51,463 nucleotides of DNA from Hyphomonadaceae bacterium. GTDB lineage: Bacteria > Pseudomonadota > Alphaproteobacteria > Rhizobiales > Hyphomicrobiaceae. A program made the position numbers and the translations under genes. The stretch lies in contig JAIEQJ010000093.1 of NCBI GenBank assembly GCA_019747815.1, positions 1 through 51,463 of the forward strand, in the 5' to 3' direction. The notes below the pieces were generated by a model, which saw only the letters and a program-made list of their open reading frames with translations, was not told where the DNA came from and did not search any database. Shown piece by piece: positions 1-8,192 of the stretch (its first letter is position 1; each line of letters starts with the position of its first letter).

Positions 1-76
1 GGCGAGAAGCACATCACCGATAGAAAGGGTCAAGATTGCACGCCGATCCAGGGTCAAAGTTCCGCGCCGATTGACA
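1..76. mobile_element. IS21-family-type terminus (end of an element cut by the window)
   Basis: Two imperfect copies of a roughly 22-nt motif lie 24 nt apart, at 26-48 and 50-72. Both begin AGGGTCAA and end CGCCGAT. The sequence then runs into TGACA at 72-76. Multiple tandem terminal repeats ending in CA are the usual architecture of IS21-family ends, so the element body would lie to the left, outside the window. No transposase is visible, so the family call rests only on end structure. Confidence 0.5.
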
Positions 77-450
77 TAATTGGGGCGCGTCCTTCCCTGC
101 GCGCAGGGAAGGACCAGGCCCTATGCCGCCACCTACGGGTGGCGGCACCGAGCCGCCTTCGGCGTCTCGTCCCGTGCGGGTAACGGTCCTTCGCGCAAGA
201 TGCGAGGCGCGTGAAACCAGAATCTCACCGCACAAGCTGCGCTGAATTGTTGACCCCGAGACGCATAGCGTGCCGCCGTGCTCGCTGCGGTCAAGGCCCA
301 AGACCTCCGGTGACCGAAGACGGTCAGCCTTGACCGCATCTGCGCGCGACGGCCGGCATCCTTGCGGTCGGGACGGAAGAAAGCCTCCGGCGGGGTCGAA
401 CAAAGGAAATGCGCGGCGCCGCGCGCCTCCCGCGATAGAGAAACAGACAC
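77..450. other. Gene-free stretch with a run of perfect hairpins
   Basis: I see no convincing gene here; the overlapping reading frames on both strands have low-complexity, Arg/Pro-rich products. The notable content is a perfect 26-bp palindrome at 89-114 (arm GTCCTTCCCTGCG), then a 9-bp stem at 125-133/138-146 (GCCGCCACC) with a four-base loop, then a weaker stem around 148-168. They start 13 nt after the IS21-type end and could be a terminator cluster or a repeat insertion. Confidence 0.4.
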
Positions 451-894
451 GTGACACCTCGCACCCATCCACCCAGCCCGGAATCCATGACACCGCGCGG
501 CACGCCGTGGCTCGGCGCAACACAGGTCGGCTTGGCGCAGGCGAAAGGGACAGATACCACCGAAGATGAAACACCGGCAGGCACGCCGGCCGATCCGCCG
601 CTGCCGTGCCGGCCTGGAATGCACGCCATGGACGCACCGCGTAACCTGCCAGCCCTGACGGCGATCCCAACGCCCAGCGTGCCTGCCCACGAGCTTACCC
701 TGATCGAGCGCGTCGAGCGGGCGATGGTCGTGCTGGCATTATGCATCGAACTGGATGGCGATGTGCATCTGCCCATGTACGAGAAGTTCGAGGCCGAGCT
801 TGAAGAATTGAAGCAAAAAGAGTCCACGCGCGAGCGAGCCAGGGCACGCCTTGCCGCTTACAAGGACGCCGGCGCCCGCAGGCAAATCCGCTGA
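451..894 (+). CDS. Small hypothetical protein of the integrated element
   Basis: This 147-residue frame is low complexity in its first 60 residues (Pro/Thr-rich). It then becomes a convincing soluble helical domain: a Leu/Val-rich segment with an ELTLIERVERAMVVLAL core, then a charged helix with EAELEELKQKE. The start is uncertain. GTG at 451 has little ribosome-binding signal, and ATG codons at 487, 619 and 628 are alternatives; the conserved-looking part begins after residue 70. It converges on the integrase gene and their 3' ends overlap by about 37 nt. I assign no function. Its position suggests cargo or an accessory gene of the tRNA-Gly integrated element. Confidence 0.5.
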   Translation: MTPRTHPPSPESMTPRGTPWLGATQVGLAQAKGTDTTEDETPAGTPADPPLPCRPGMHAMDAPRNLPALTAIPTPSVPAHELTLIERVERAMVVLALCIELDGDVHLPMYEKFEAELEELKQKESTRERARARLAAYKDAGARRQIR

Positions 895-2168
895 AGGAAT
901 TTCAGCTTCAATTCCAGGCTCGGACCCTTACCGTATTTTGGCTTGTGCGTCTTATGACCCATCAGGTTGTCAATCAGGCTATCCGCGGCCTCGACTGCCA
1001 CCAGGCGGTCCTTGAAGCTGTGGCGCAACGAGTAGACCGTATGGTCGTCCGTTGGGCGCAATCCATTTTCCAAGAGGTATTTGTTGAGGGTTGCCGACAG
1101 GCCCGACGATTTATCGCGGTAGCGCGGGAAGCCCTGGGGGCGCAGTTTCATCGCAGCAAGCGCAACGCCCACAAGTGGAATCTCTCGCGCGGAATCATCG
1201 GTCTTAAGGCGTCTGCCCTCTGGCATGATCTTCAAATGCGGCACCGGGGCGTCGAGGCGTATCGCTTGCGGCGTCAGATTCACAACCTCGGACGGACGCA
1301 AGCCCGTTTCCATGATGACATACAGAACGAAGCGCGCATCTTCATTGAGACCGCCCAGGGCGCCTTCCGCAAGCAGCCGGTTCTGCATGAAAACTGTTTC
1401 GTAGGGGCACGGCGGCTTGTCAGTTTCGCCCTTCAGCCGCAGACCCTTGAAGATGTCCAGCAGATTGAGCCGCCGCCGGACACTCATCTCTTTCAGCATG
1501 CGGCTAAGCTGGCCAATATCTTTGTTGGCGGATTTCGCCACCATGCCATCGTCAAGCACGCGACCGCGCCACCATTCGGTGTAGTCAATGGCATCGTCCA
1601 CCGTCAACTCGGTCACAAGCTTGTCGCCTGCGACCTCGACGAAATTCTCCACCGCGCGTATGCGGCCATTGCGCCAGATGCGCAGCTGCCCGGGCGAGAA
1701 ATCCCGCACCTCGTCCCTGGTGGCGGCTTCATATTCGGTGAAGAGCTTCGAGAGCTTGAAGGCGGGGCGCTTTTCCGTGCCGAGGACGGCCGAGCGGGCA
1801 TTGGGCTCGTACACCGCGCCATTCATGGACAGCGTTTCGAGCCGTTCCACGCGTGCTTCGATGGGGCGTTCCAGCAGGACGGCGTTTTCAAGATACTCAT
1901 AGCCCAGCAACCGGGCACGTTGACGCGCTTCGTCATAGCGGGTGACCTCGGCTTGCGATTGGCCGAGTGCCAAGTCCTTCCAGGTCAGTTCCAGCCGTTC
2001 GTTGAACTTCTCGGCCACGCGTGCGGCCCGCCGGCCCACGCGGTCATCGGCAACGCGGATGCGGGTCGAGTGCCGGACGATGCCGCGCCGGTCGATCGCC
2101 TCGAACTCCAGCGGCACGCGGCGCACGAAGTGCCAGGTGCGGTTGCGGACGGTGAGGTATTCGAACAT
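858..2168 (-). CDS. Tyrosine site-specific integrase (DUF6538-type N-terminus)
   Basis: This 436-residue protein is a phage/island-type tyrosine recombinase. The N-terminus (residues 1-45, with WHFVRRVP) matches the small DUF6538 domain found at the front of many alphaproteobacterial integrases. The C-terminal catalytic part shows Arg291 in ETGLRPSEV, Arg382 in YSLRHSF (Tyr379 takes the place of the usual first His), the GH pair at 404-405 and the probable nucleophile Tyr412. All core catalytic residues are present, so it is likely active. The gene starts about 125 nt from the 3' end of the tRNA-Gly gene and reads away from it, the standard arrangement for an element integrated at a tRNA 3' end. 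The element therefore extends to the left of the window. Confidence 0.9.
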   Translation of the reverse strand: MFEYLTVRNRTWHFVRRVPLEFEAIDRRGIVRHSTRIRVADDRVGRRAARVAEKFNERLELTWKDLALGQSQAEVTRYDEARQRARLLGYEYLENAVLLERPIEARVERLETLSMNGAVYEPNARSAVLGTEKRPAFKLSKLFTEYEAATRDEVRDFSPGQLRIWRNGRIRAVENFVEVAGDKLVTELTVDDAIDYTEWWRGRVLDDGMVAKSANKDIGQLSRMLKEMSVRRRLNLLDIFKGLRLKGETDKPPCPYETVFMQNRLLAEGALGGLNEDARFVLYVIMETGLRPSEVVNLTPQAIRLDAPVPHLKIMPEGRRLKTDDSAREIPLVGVALAAMKLRPQGFPRYRDKSSGLSATLNKYLLENGLRPTDDHTVYSLRHSFKDRLVAVEAADSLIDNLMGHKTHKPKYGKGPSLELKLKFLQRICLRAPASL

Positions 2169-2291
2169 GGAGCGCGCGCCGTGTTGGACGTTTTGTTAGA
2201 CGTTTTGTTGGACGTCAACACGGCGACGGTCGCGTGAGAACCCGTTGAATTCAAGAGGGTTCTGTAATGAAAAGCAATTCTTGGAAGTGAT

Positions 2292-2366
2292 TGGAGCGGG
2301 CGAAGGGAATCGAACCCTCGACACTCAGCTTGGGAAGCTGATGTTCTACCACTGAACTACACCCGC
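2292..2366 (-). tRNA. tRNA-Gly (anticodon CCC)
   Basis: The minus strand folds as a complete cloverleaf. A 7-bp acceptor stem (GCGGGTG with CGCCCGC, one G-T pair) is followed by a D arm with AGTGGTA, a 5-bp anticodon stem TCAGC/GCTGA around loop TTCCCAA giving anticodon CCC, and a T arm with TTCGATT. A genomically encoded TCCA lies at the 3' end (2292-2295). The 3' end faces the integrase gene, so this tRNA is the likely attachment site. Because the gene is intact, the element must restore the 3' half on integration. Confidence 0.95.
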
Positions 2367-2410
2367 AGTCTGTTGACTTGAAATGATAATTTTAGTCCGT
2401 CTCCATCGTT

Positions 2411-2450
2411 GTTTTACATGTCTGGCCGAAAGTTTTACATGTTCGGCGCA
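2411..2450. repeat. Short tandem direct repeat
   Basis: GTTTTACATGT occurs at 2411 and again at 2432, each followed by a GGC/CG-rich tail with one base pair transposed. The 21-nt period resembles terminal repeats of insertion sequences, but no transposase adjoins it. It lies in the otherwise gene-free 2370-2560 stretch downstream of the tRNA. Confidence 0.4.
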
Positions 2451-2564
2451 GTTGATGGTTTGTTCCGAGGCGAAGAACACTCCTTAGCGCGACGGGCAGT
2501 GCAAGGCAACGTGGAGAACGGTCTCGCCCGCGGGCTCTTCGGCCGGGTGACGATAGGCCCGGGC

Positions 2565-2657
2565 CACTAGCAAGCTCATGGTTCTAGTGTGATTCAGATC
2601 GAGAAATTCGCTCAGCAGGCGTGCTGCGAGGAAGGGCGAATTTCTCGATCATCACAC
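2565..2657. repeat. Composite palindromic repeat, copy 1 (A half, reversed)
   Basis: This is a foldback element with arms CTAGTGTGATTCAGATCGAG (from 2584) and CTCGATCATCACAC (ending 2657), which enclose a GCGAATTT/AAATTCGC inner stem. It is the reverse complement of the A half of the copies at 4207 and 41489. It carries the same linker (AAGCTCATGGTT) on its left, but the partner B half has been lost except for CACTAG. Confidence 0.8.
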
Positions 2658-2751
2658 GAGAGCCTAGGCGCGCGGGTCTGAGGTGTGCGTACTGCCGATC
2701 AGCTCTGCTGTGCCGCCGAGTCCGGAGGCGCAGCAGGCCGACGTCGGCGCA

Positions 2752-3111
2752 TCAATTGATGCAGTCGAAATACCGGTGCCGCCAATACCCGCTGCCGGTA
2801 TACTTCCACTTGCTGTAGAAATATTCGCAGCTCCCGTAGCCCGATCCATACCAAGACCGGTAGTGGTGATGGTGCCCATGGCGGTGGCCATGGTGGCCGT
2901 GGCCGTGATGATGGCCATGTCCGTGACCGTGGTGGCCATGACCGCCGCCGCCGTGGTGACCATGACCGCCGTGGCCGTGACCGCCATGGCCATGACCGCC
3001 GCCGTGGCCGTGGCCGCCGCCAGCCGATGCAGGCGCCAACACCGCCGTCGCGGCGAGGAACCCGACGGTCGCACCCAGCACCATTGTCTTCTTTATCATT
3101 GAAATCGCCAT
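2752..3111 (-). CDS. His/Gly-rich secreted protein
   Basis: This is a predicted 119-residue protein. The start at 3111 is chosen because GAAGGAGAG lies just upstream; the same frame stays open further upstream, but that part is not protein-like. An N-terminal signal peptide (a short Lys-containing n-region, hydrophobic residues about 8-24, then an ALAPASA-type cleavage site) is followed by about 55 residues made almost entirely of GH, GHG and HH repeats. A C-terminal aromatic segment (YRSWYGSGYGSCEYF) carries two cysteines. Such histidine-dense periplasmic or secreted proteins usually bind Zn, Ni or Cu, which I infer here but cannot prove. The gene stands alone, divergent from the Crp-family regulator with about 260 nt between them. 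Confidence 0.75.
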   Translation of the reverse strand: MAISMIKKTMVLGATVGFLAATAVLAPASAGGGHGHGGGHGHGGHGHGGHGHHGGGGHGHHGHGHGHHHGHGHHGHRHGHHHHYRSWYGSGYGSCEYFYSKWKYTGSGYWRHRYFDCIN

Positions 3112-3370
3112 GTTCTGCTCTCCTTCGACAAGTTTGACTCCAGGCTGCATGGACAGCTCTCGATGAGCGTTAGGTGGAATTGGATGCCGCCGACGGGAAG
3201 TGATCCACATCACACTTTTGCGCATTTCAACGCCGGCTCGAGGATACGGGGCACGGGGCGGGGCAAACGCAATTGCGCCTTCACAGGCCTGCCGATCAGC
3301 GCAATAAGGTGCCGTTTCGCATGTCCCTGCCACGATCCGCCCGCGGCCTGGACAAACCGATGGGAGAGCC

Positions 3371-4210
3371 ATGGGCCCCGAACGCATGAAACGGCGCGGC
3401 CGTGACGCGACGGCATCGGTGCGCGGCGCAGAACCGACCGGCAGGACCCGCGCGCGGCCAGCGAAAGCCTCCGGGCCGCGCAGCCGCGCACAACCGTCCT
3501 CCCCGCGCGTGGAGCACGTGGAGATGCTTGCCATGCTGGGCGGCGAAGCCTCGCTCGGCAACATCAGCGCCGACACCCGGGCCAAGCTCATCGCAGCCTC
3601 ACGCACGTTGCGCGTCGCGGCCGGCCGGGTCCTCTTTCACAAGGGCGATGCGCCGGACTGTTGCTACCTGATCCTCAAGGGGGCGGTGAAGGTCTCCCTC
3701 CCGTCCAAGGACGGCCAGGACACCCTGCTGGCGGTGCTGGGCAGGGGCGACATGGTGGGCGAGATGGCGCTGCTGGACCAGCAACCGCGCTCGGCCACCG
3801 TCACCGCGCTCAAGAGCTGCGAGCTGTGTCAGCTCCCCACGACGACGCTCGAATGGCTGGCCAGGGAAGACACCGCCGTGTTCCGCCAGCTTCTCACCGT
3901 CCTCAGCGCGCGCGTACGCGCAAGCAACGAGATCAGCCACATCCAGCAGATGCCGCTGAAGGCACGCCTCGCCCGCGCCTTGCTTCGTCTGGCGCAGGGC
4001 TTCGGCGAGCGATTGCCGGATGGCCGCGTGCTCATCCGCCAGAAACTGTCGCAGGCGGAGCTGGGCCGCATGGTGGGCGCGGCGCGGGAGAACATCAACC
4101 GGCAGGTCGCCGACTGGTCGAAGGCTAAGGTGCTGAGCCGCGTCAGCGGCTACTACTGCATCCAATCCCTGCAAGCCCTGGAGCGCCTTGCCGATCTCGA
4201 CGCGCGCTAG
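3371..4210 (+). CDS. Crp/Fnr-family transcriptional regulator
   Basis: This 279-residue protein has a basic, low-complexity N-terminal tail (about 50 residues). A cyclic-nucleotide-binding beta-barrel follows (about 60-165; GDAPDCCYLILKGAVKVS and GEMALLDQQPRSATVTA are the phosphate-cassette region). It ends in a Crp-type winged helix (about 195-270; recognition region LSQAELGRMVGAARENINRQ). No N-terminal cysteine cluster is present, so it is not an oxygen-sensing FNR. The GEMALL/RSATVTA cassette is close to the cAMP-binding consensus, but the ligand cannot be assigned. GGGAG precedes the ATG. Its TAG stop codon is supplied by the CTAG border of the palindromic repeat that follows. Confidence 0.88.
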   Translation: MGPERMKRRGRDATASVRGAEPTGRTRARPAKASGPRSRAQPSSPRVEHVEMLAMLGGEASLGNISADTRAKLIAASRTLRVAAGRVLFHKGDAPDCCYLILKGAVKVSLPSKDGQDTLLAVLGRGDMVGEMALLDQQPRSATVTALKSCELCQLPTTTLEWLAREDTAVFRQLLTVLSARVRASNEISHIQQMPLKARLARALLRLAQGFGERLPDGRVLIRQKLSQAELGRMVGAARENINRQVADWSKAKVLSRVSGYYCIQSLQALERLADLDAR

Positions 4211-4371
4211 TGTCCCGATCGCGAAGTTCGCCGGATCTTGCAGCACGCCTGCTGAGCGAATTTCTCGATCTGAATCACACTAGCACCATGAACTTGCGAG
4301 TGTCCTTTCGATCGCGAAGTTCGTTCAGCGCCTGCTGCAAGATCCGGCGAACTTCGCGATCGGGACACTAG
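4207..4371. repeat. Composite palindromic repeat, copy 2 (chimeric A half plus B half)
   Basis: The unit begins CTAGTGTCCCGATCGCG at the stop codon of the Crp-family gene and ends GGGACACTAG. Its right part (from about 4301) is a complete B palindrome with CGCGAAGTTCG arms. Its left part starts as B but ends as A (AATTTCTCGATCTGAATCACACTAG), so that half is not self-complementary. A gene-free remainder follows to 4546. Confidence 0.85.
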
Positions 4372-4546
4372 GGATCATCTGCGATATGGCGCGCTCGGCG
4401 CCATATCTCAGACCCAGGCGCCCACACGCCGCGCATCGCCCCTGCCCTGAGCCCTGCTCTTCGCGCTCGCGCGTCCGGCCGGTACCACGGTCGTCAGCGA
4501 ACCCATCGTGGGGTGATGGGCGAGCAATCAATGTCAGGACATCATC

Positions 4547-4789
4547 GTGAGCCCTTGGCCGACGCTGTGCCAGCCTGAGCGCCCGCGCGTGTGGCGGGAT
4601 TTCTATTTGCCGATCTTGCGCCGCGCGCGACGCGCCTTCAAGGCATGGCGCGCGGTGCGGCGGGTCGAGCGCGAGCTCAACGCCTTGAGCGACAGGATGC
4701 TCAAGGATATCGGGCTCACGCGATGTGAGATTGGCCGCATTGCTCGGCAGGGGCGACCCGTGCCTCGCGCCCGGCTACTTCGATTGTGA
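4547..4789 (+). CDS. DUF1127 (YjiS-like) small protein
   Basis: This is an 80-residue Arg-rich protein. The second half carries the DUF1127 signature: a helix with LNALSDRMLKDIGLTRCEI followed by a short basic tail. The start is GTG at 4547, with AGGA 8 nt upstream; the nearby ATG codons at 4516 and 4531 are out of frame. Members of the family are small proteins that in some alphaproteobacteria affect phosphate, carbon or RNA metabolism. Nothing in this sequence says which applies here. Confidence 0.85.
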   Translation: MSPWPTLCQPERPRVWRDFYLPILRRARRAFKAWRAVRRVERELNALSDRMLKDIGLTRCEIGRIARQGRPVPRARLLRL

Positions 4790-4859
4790 ACCGCAAGGAG
4801 GGGCGTGTCGCGCTCCTGGCGGCTGTGGGGTGCGTCCTGCGGGGCGCGAGAATGCACAC

Positions 4860-6941
4860 CTAGCCGCCGAGCCAGCGGCGCAGGGTTTCGGCCGTCCGGT
4901 CGACCCAGGTCGACTGTGCCGGTGGCGGGGTGAGGCGGCGCGACGGGGCCGCCGTCTCGTCCTTGCCGAGCACGCGCTCGACGAACTCAGGCTCGATGCG
5001 CTCGAGCGGCAGGATCGGCCGATCGCCGGGGCGCTCGGCAACCATCCGATCGGGCGGTGCCGGCGCCAGCGGTGCCGTCGGTGTCGTGCCGGGCAGGGCG
5101 GTCGGCGTGCGGTCGCCATGTGCCTGCACCATGATGTCGTGCCACAGCCTGGCCGGCAGGTTGCCGCCCATCACCCGGTTCATGGCGTGGCGGTCGTCGT
5201 TGCCCACCCACACGCCGCCGACATAGTGCGCGGTGTAGCCGATGAACCAGGCGTCGCGGAACTCCTGGGCCGTGCCCGTCTTGCCGCAGGCCGGGTGCAG
5301 CTGCAGCGCGGCCCGGCGGCCCGTGCCCGAGATCATGGCCGAGTTCAGCATGTCGTTGATGGCGCCCACGTGCTCGATGGCCACCACCATCCTTGCGGTC
5401 TCCTGCGGCCGCCGGTAGAGCACGCGGCCCGAGCCGGTGCGCACGCGCTTGACGATATGCGGCTCGATGAGCTTGCCGCCGCTGGCGAAGGCGCCGTAGG
5501 CGGAGGTGAGCTCCAGCAGCGTGACCTCGGAGGTGCCGAGAGCCAGCGACGCGTCGGGGCGCAGCTCGGAGCGGATGCCGAGCCGCTTGGCCGCGGCCAC
5601 GGTCTTGCGCACGCCGTTGCTCATGTTCAGCCGCACCGCCACCGTGTTGATCGACTTGGTGAGGCCTTCGCGCAGGGTCACCGGGCCGCGAAAGCGCCCG
5701 TCGTCGTTGCTGGGGCTCCAGCCCTTGGTGATGATCGGCGCGTCCAGTACGGTGCTCTCGGGCGTCATGCCGGCCTCGAGCGCCACGAGATAGACGAACG
5801 GCTTGAACGCCGATCCCGGCTGGCGTCTTGCCCTCAGCGCGCGGTTGAACTGGCTCTCGCCGTAGGAGCGCCCGCCCACCATGACCGTGATGCCGCCCTC
5901 CATGTCGAGCAGCACCATGGCGGCTTGGCCGGCATCCATGGCCTTGCCTTCGGTTGCGATGAGATCGTGCACCAGTTGCTGTGCGCGCCGCTGCAGCACG
6001 CCGTCGATCGTGGTCTCGACGATGATTTCGCGATCGTTGTCGGCGATCAGGCTCGGCAGCCGGTCGAGCACGACATCGACGGCATACTCGACGCCGGTCT
6101 CGCCGCGCATGACCTGGGGCTCGGCAAACCGCACGTCTGCCACGGGATTGAGGGCTCCGTCGATCGGCGATGCGAAGCCCGCCTCCACCATCTTGGCCAG
6201 CACGTCCTCGGCCCGCTCGCGGGCAAGGCCAGGGTTCCAGGCCGGCGAATACTTGGATGGCGCCTTGAGCAGGCCGGCGAGGACGGCGGCCTCCGCAATC
6301 GTCACCTCATGCGCGCTCTTGTTGAAAAAGCGCCGGGCGGCGGACTCCACGCCATAGGCGCCGCCGCCGAAGTACACGCGGTTGAGGTAGAGCTCGAGAA
6401 TATCCGGCTTTTCCAGGCGCAGCTCCAGCCACAGCGCCAGCACCAGCTCCTCGAACTTGCGCGTGAGAGTGCGATCGGACGTGAGGAAGATGTTCTTGGC
6501 GAGCTGCTGGGTGATGGTCGAGCCGCCCTGGACGAAGCGGCCGGCCTTCAGGTTGGTCAGGATCGCGCGGCCGAGGCCGGTGGGGTCCACGCCGCGGTGC
6601 GAGAAGAAGCGCCGGTCCTCGATCGCCAGCACGGCATAGATGAGATGGCGCGGCAGCGTTTCGATCGGCACGTAGGGTGCTGCGCCCCCGCGCTCGCTCA
6701 GCAGGGAGCCGTCGCGGGCCAGGATGCGCACGACGGGCGCGCTCTGCTTCTGGCGCAGCGCCATGGGGTTGGGGATCGTCGTCGTATAGTAGACGAAGGC
6801 GCCGGCCAGCAGCAGGCCGGCGATGGCCGGCAGATAGATGAAGCCGACGACGAGAAGGCGCAGATCCCAGGGCATGCCGCGCCTCGGCGGCTCAGGGCGT
6901 CTCTCCCCGCCCGTCGACAATGCTGTATCGAAGAGCCCCAT
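4860..6941 (-). CDS. Class A penicillin-binding protein (PBP1A type), bifunctional peptidoglycan synthase
   Basis: The protein polymerises and cross-links peptidoglycan on the outer face of the inner membrane. From the ATG at 6941 it has a short cytoplasmic tail, one membrane helix (about residues 27-51), and a GT51 glycosyltransferase domain with the catalytic Glu in AIEDRRFFSH and the GGSTITQQLAKN motif. The transpeptidase domain carries S-A-F-K (SxxK), S-I-N (SxN) and K-T-G in order, so both active sites look intact. The frame is open further upstream to a GTG at 7007, which would add 22 residues. Neither start has a strong ribosome-binding site. The length, about 693 residues, is normal for alphaproteobacterial PBP1A. 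Confidence 0.92.
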   Translation of the reverse strand: MGLFDTALSTGGERRPEPPRRGMPWDLRLLVVGFIYLPAIAGLLLAGAFVYYTTTIPNPMALRQKQSAPVVRILARDGSLLSERGGAAPYVPIETLPRHLIYAVLAIEDRRFFSHRGVDPTGLGRAILTNLKAGRFVQGGSTITQQLAKNIFLTSDRTLTRKFEELVLALWLELRLEKPDILELYLNRVYFGGGAYGVESAARRFFNKSAHEVTIAEAAVLAGLLKAPSKYSPAWNPGLARERAEDVLAKMVEAGFASPIDGALNPVADVRFAEPQVMRGETGVEYAVDVVLDRLPSLIADNDREIIVETTIDGVLQRRAQQLVHDLIATEGKAMDAGQAAMVLLDMEGGITVMVGGRSYGESQFNRALRARRQPGSAFKPFVYLVALEAGMTPESTVLDAPIITKGWSPSNDDGRFRGPVTLREGLTKSINTVAVRLNMSNGVRKTVAAAKRLGIRSELRPDASLALGTSEVTLLELTSAYGAFASGGKLIEPHIVKRVRTGSGRVLYRRPQETARMVVAIEHVGAINDMLNSAMISGTGRRAALQLHPACGKTGTAQEFRDAWFIGYTAHYVGGVWVGNDDRHAMNRVMGGNLPARLWHDIMVQAHGDRTPTALPGTTPTAPLAPAPPDRMVAERPGDRPILPLERIEPEFVERVLGKDETAAPSRRLTPPPAQSTWVDRTAETLRRWLGG

Positions 6942-7085
6942 CGGCCTGGTGCCGGTCCTCGCAAGCCTGCCCGCGCGTCCCGCGAGCAACGGCACGCCGT
7001 CCCGCACCGGCAGGCTAGAGGAGAGGCATTAAGGCCGGGTTAACTATGGCGCCGGGCGTGGCCCAATGCCCAAGCCTTCACAAGT

Positions 7086-8192
7086 CTAGGAGCTGAGACC
7101 CAGCAGCTTGGCCGCATTTCCCCCGAGGATGGCGATCTTGTCGTCGTCGGTGAGCTCGGGCGTCTTGAGGATGAGGTCCACCGCCGTCGTCGTCCACGGA
7201 TAGGGAAAATCCGTCCCGACCATGAGCTGGCTCGCTCCGACCTCTGCAGCCAGGTGCCGCACGCCCTCGGGGCGAAACACCATCGTGTCGTAGTAGAGCT
7301 GCCTCAGATAGTCGGACGGTGCCTTCTTGATGGCTCCGTGGGTGCCGCCGGGGCACAGGTCGGGCCGCGTGGGACAGCCTCTGTCGAAACGCCCGGCGTA
7401 AGAAGGCATATACCCGCCTGCGTGCGCGGCGCAGATCTTGAGGCCCGGGAATCTGTCGAGGGTGCCCTCAAAGATCAGATGGGACAGGGCGATCGTGGTC
7501 TCCAGGGGATTGCCGATCACGTTGCTGAGGTAGCCGTTGCCCTTGAAGCGCTGCGCGAGCTGGGTTGGCGTGCCGTCGCCTTGCGGATGGATGAACACCA
7601 GCACGCCCAGTTGCTCGGCCTTGGCCCAGAACGGATGGAACTTGGGATCGCTGATCTCCGCGCCGGCGACGTTGCCCCCGATGCCCACCCCGCGCAGGCC
7701 GAATGTCTTCACGCCCTGCTCCAGTTGCTCGGCAGCCAGGTCGGGAAACTGCAGGGCGACGGTGGCGAACGCCACGAAGCGCTCGGGGTGCTTGGCACAG
7801 ACCTCGGCAAGCTTCTCGTTCTGGATTTGAATGATCTTCTGGGCAAGGTCGCGATCGACGCCGTACCAGTTGGGATTGATGCTCAATGCTTCCGTGTCGA
7901 TGCCCTGCTCGTCCATGGCCTGCAGCCGCACCGACAATGCTGCGTCCATGTCCAGATCCGGGCGCAGCGCCGGTCCGCCGAGCTTCAGGTTCATGAGGGC
8001 CAGCGCGGCGGGCACCGCGCAGTGGGCGTGAATATCGACCGTCCGCACGCGCCGGCCATTGACGACCACCTCGCGCCGCTGGGCCTGGGTCTGGGCCTGC
8101 GCGGACGCTACGAGCGTGAACTGGCAATCCGTGAACACCAAGCCGGCCATGGCGCCAACCGTTGTCTGAAGAAAGTCCCTGCGCGTGGTCAT
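7086..8192 (-). CDS. Tat-exported amidohydrolase (amidohydrolase_2 / ACMSD-like family)
   Basis: This is a predicted 368-residue metal-dependent hydrolase or decarboxylase. The ATG at 8192 is preceded by GAGAGGAG. It opens a twin-arginine signal (TTRRDFLQTTVGAMAG, then a hydrophobic stretch ending ASAQAQ), so the protein is probably periplasmic. The mature part begins with the metal-binding HxH (VDIHAHC), and the C-terminus has GTDFPYPW, the typical late Asp of the amidohydrolase_2 barrel. Family members include aminocarboxymuconate-semialdehyde decarboxylase and related aromatic-acid decarboxylases. The Tat signal argues against the housekeeping cytosolic role, and the substrate is unknown. 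Confidence 0.85.
   Translation of the reverse strand: MTTRRDFLQTTVGAMAGLVFTDCQFTLVASAQAQTQAQRREVVVNGRRVRTVDIHAHCAVPAALALMNLKLGGPALRPDLDMDAALSVRLQAMDEQGIDTEALSINPNWYGVDRDLAQKIIQIQNEKLAEVCAKHPERFVAFATVALQFPDLAAEQLEQGVKTFGLRGVGIGGNVAGAEISDPKFHPFWAKAEQLGVLVFIHPQGDGTPTQLAQRFKGNGYLSNVIGNPLETTIALSHLIFEGTLDRFPGLKICAAHAGGYMPSYAGRFDRGCPTRPDLCPGGTHGAIKKAPSDYLRQLYYDTMVFRPEGVRHLAAEVGASQLMVGTDFPYPWTTTAVDLILKTPELTDDDKIAILGGNAAKLLGLSS

Noticed and set aside
2683..3102. 139-residue Ala/Val/Met-rich plus-strand frame
   Set aside because: It is the complement of the Gly-His-coding repeats. The minus-strand reading has a signal peptide and a ribosome-binding site.
4725..7043. 772-residue plus-strand frame opposite the PBP gene
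   Set aside because: It lies entirely antisense to a gene with all PBP motifs. Its product is Arg/Gly/Ala/His-rich with no domain, as expected for a GC-rich shadow.
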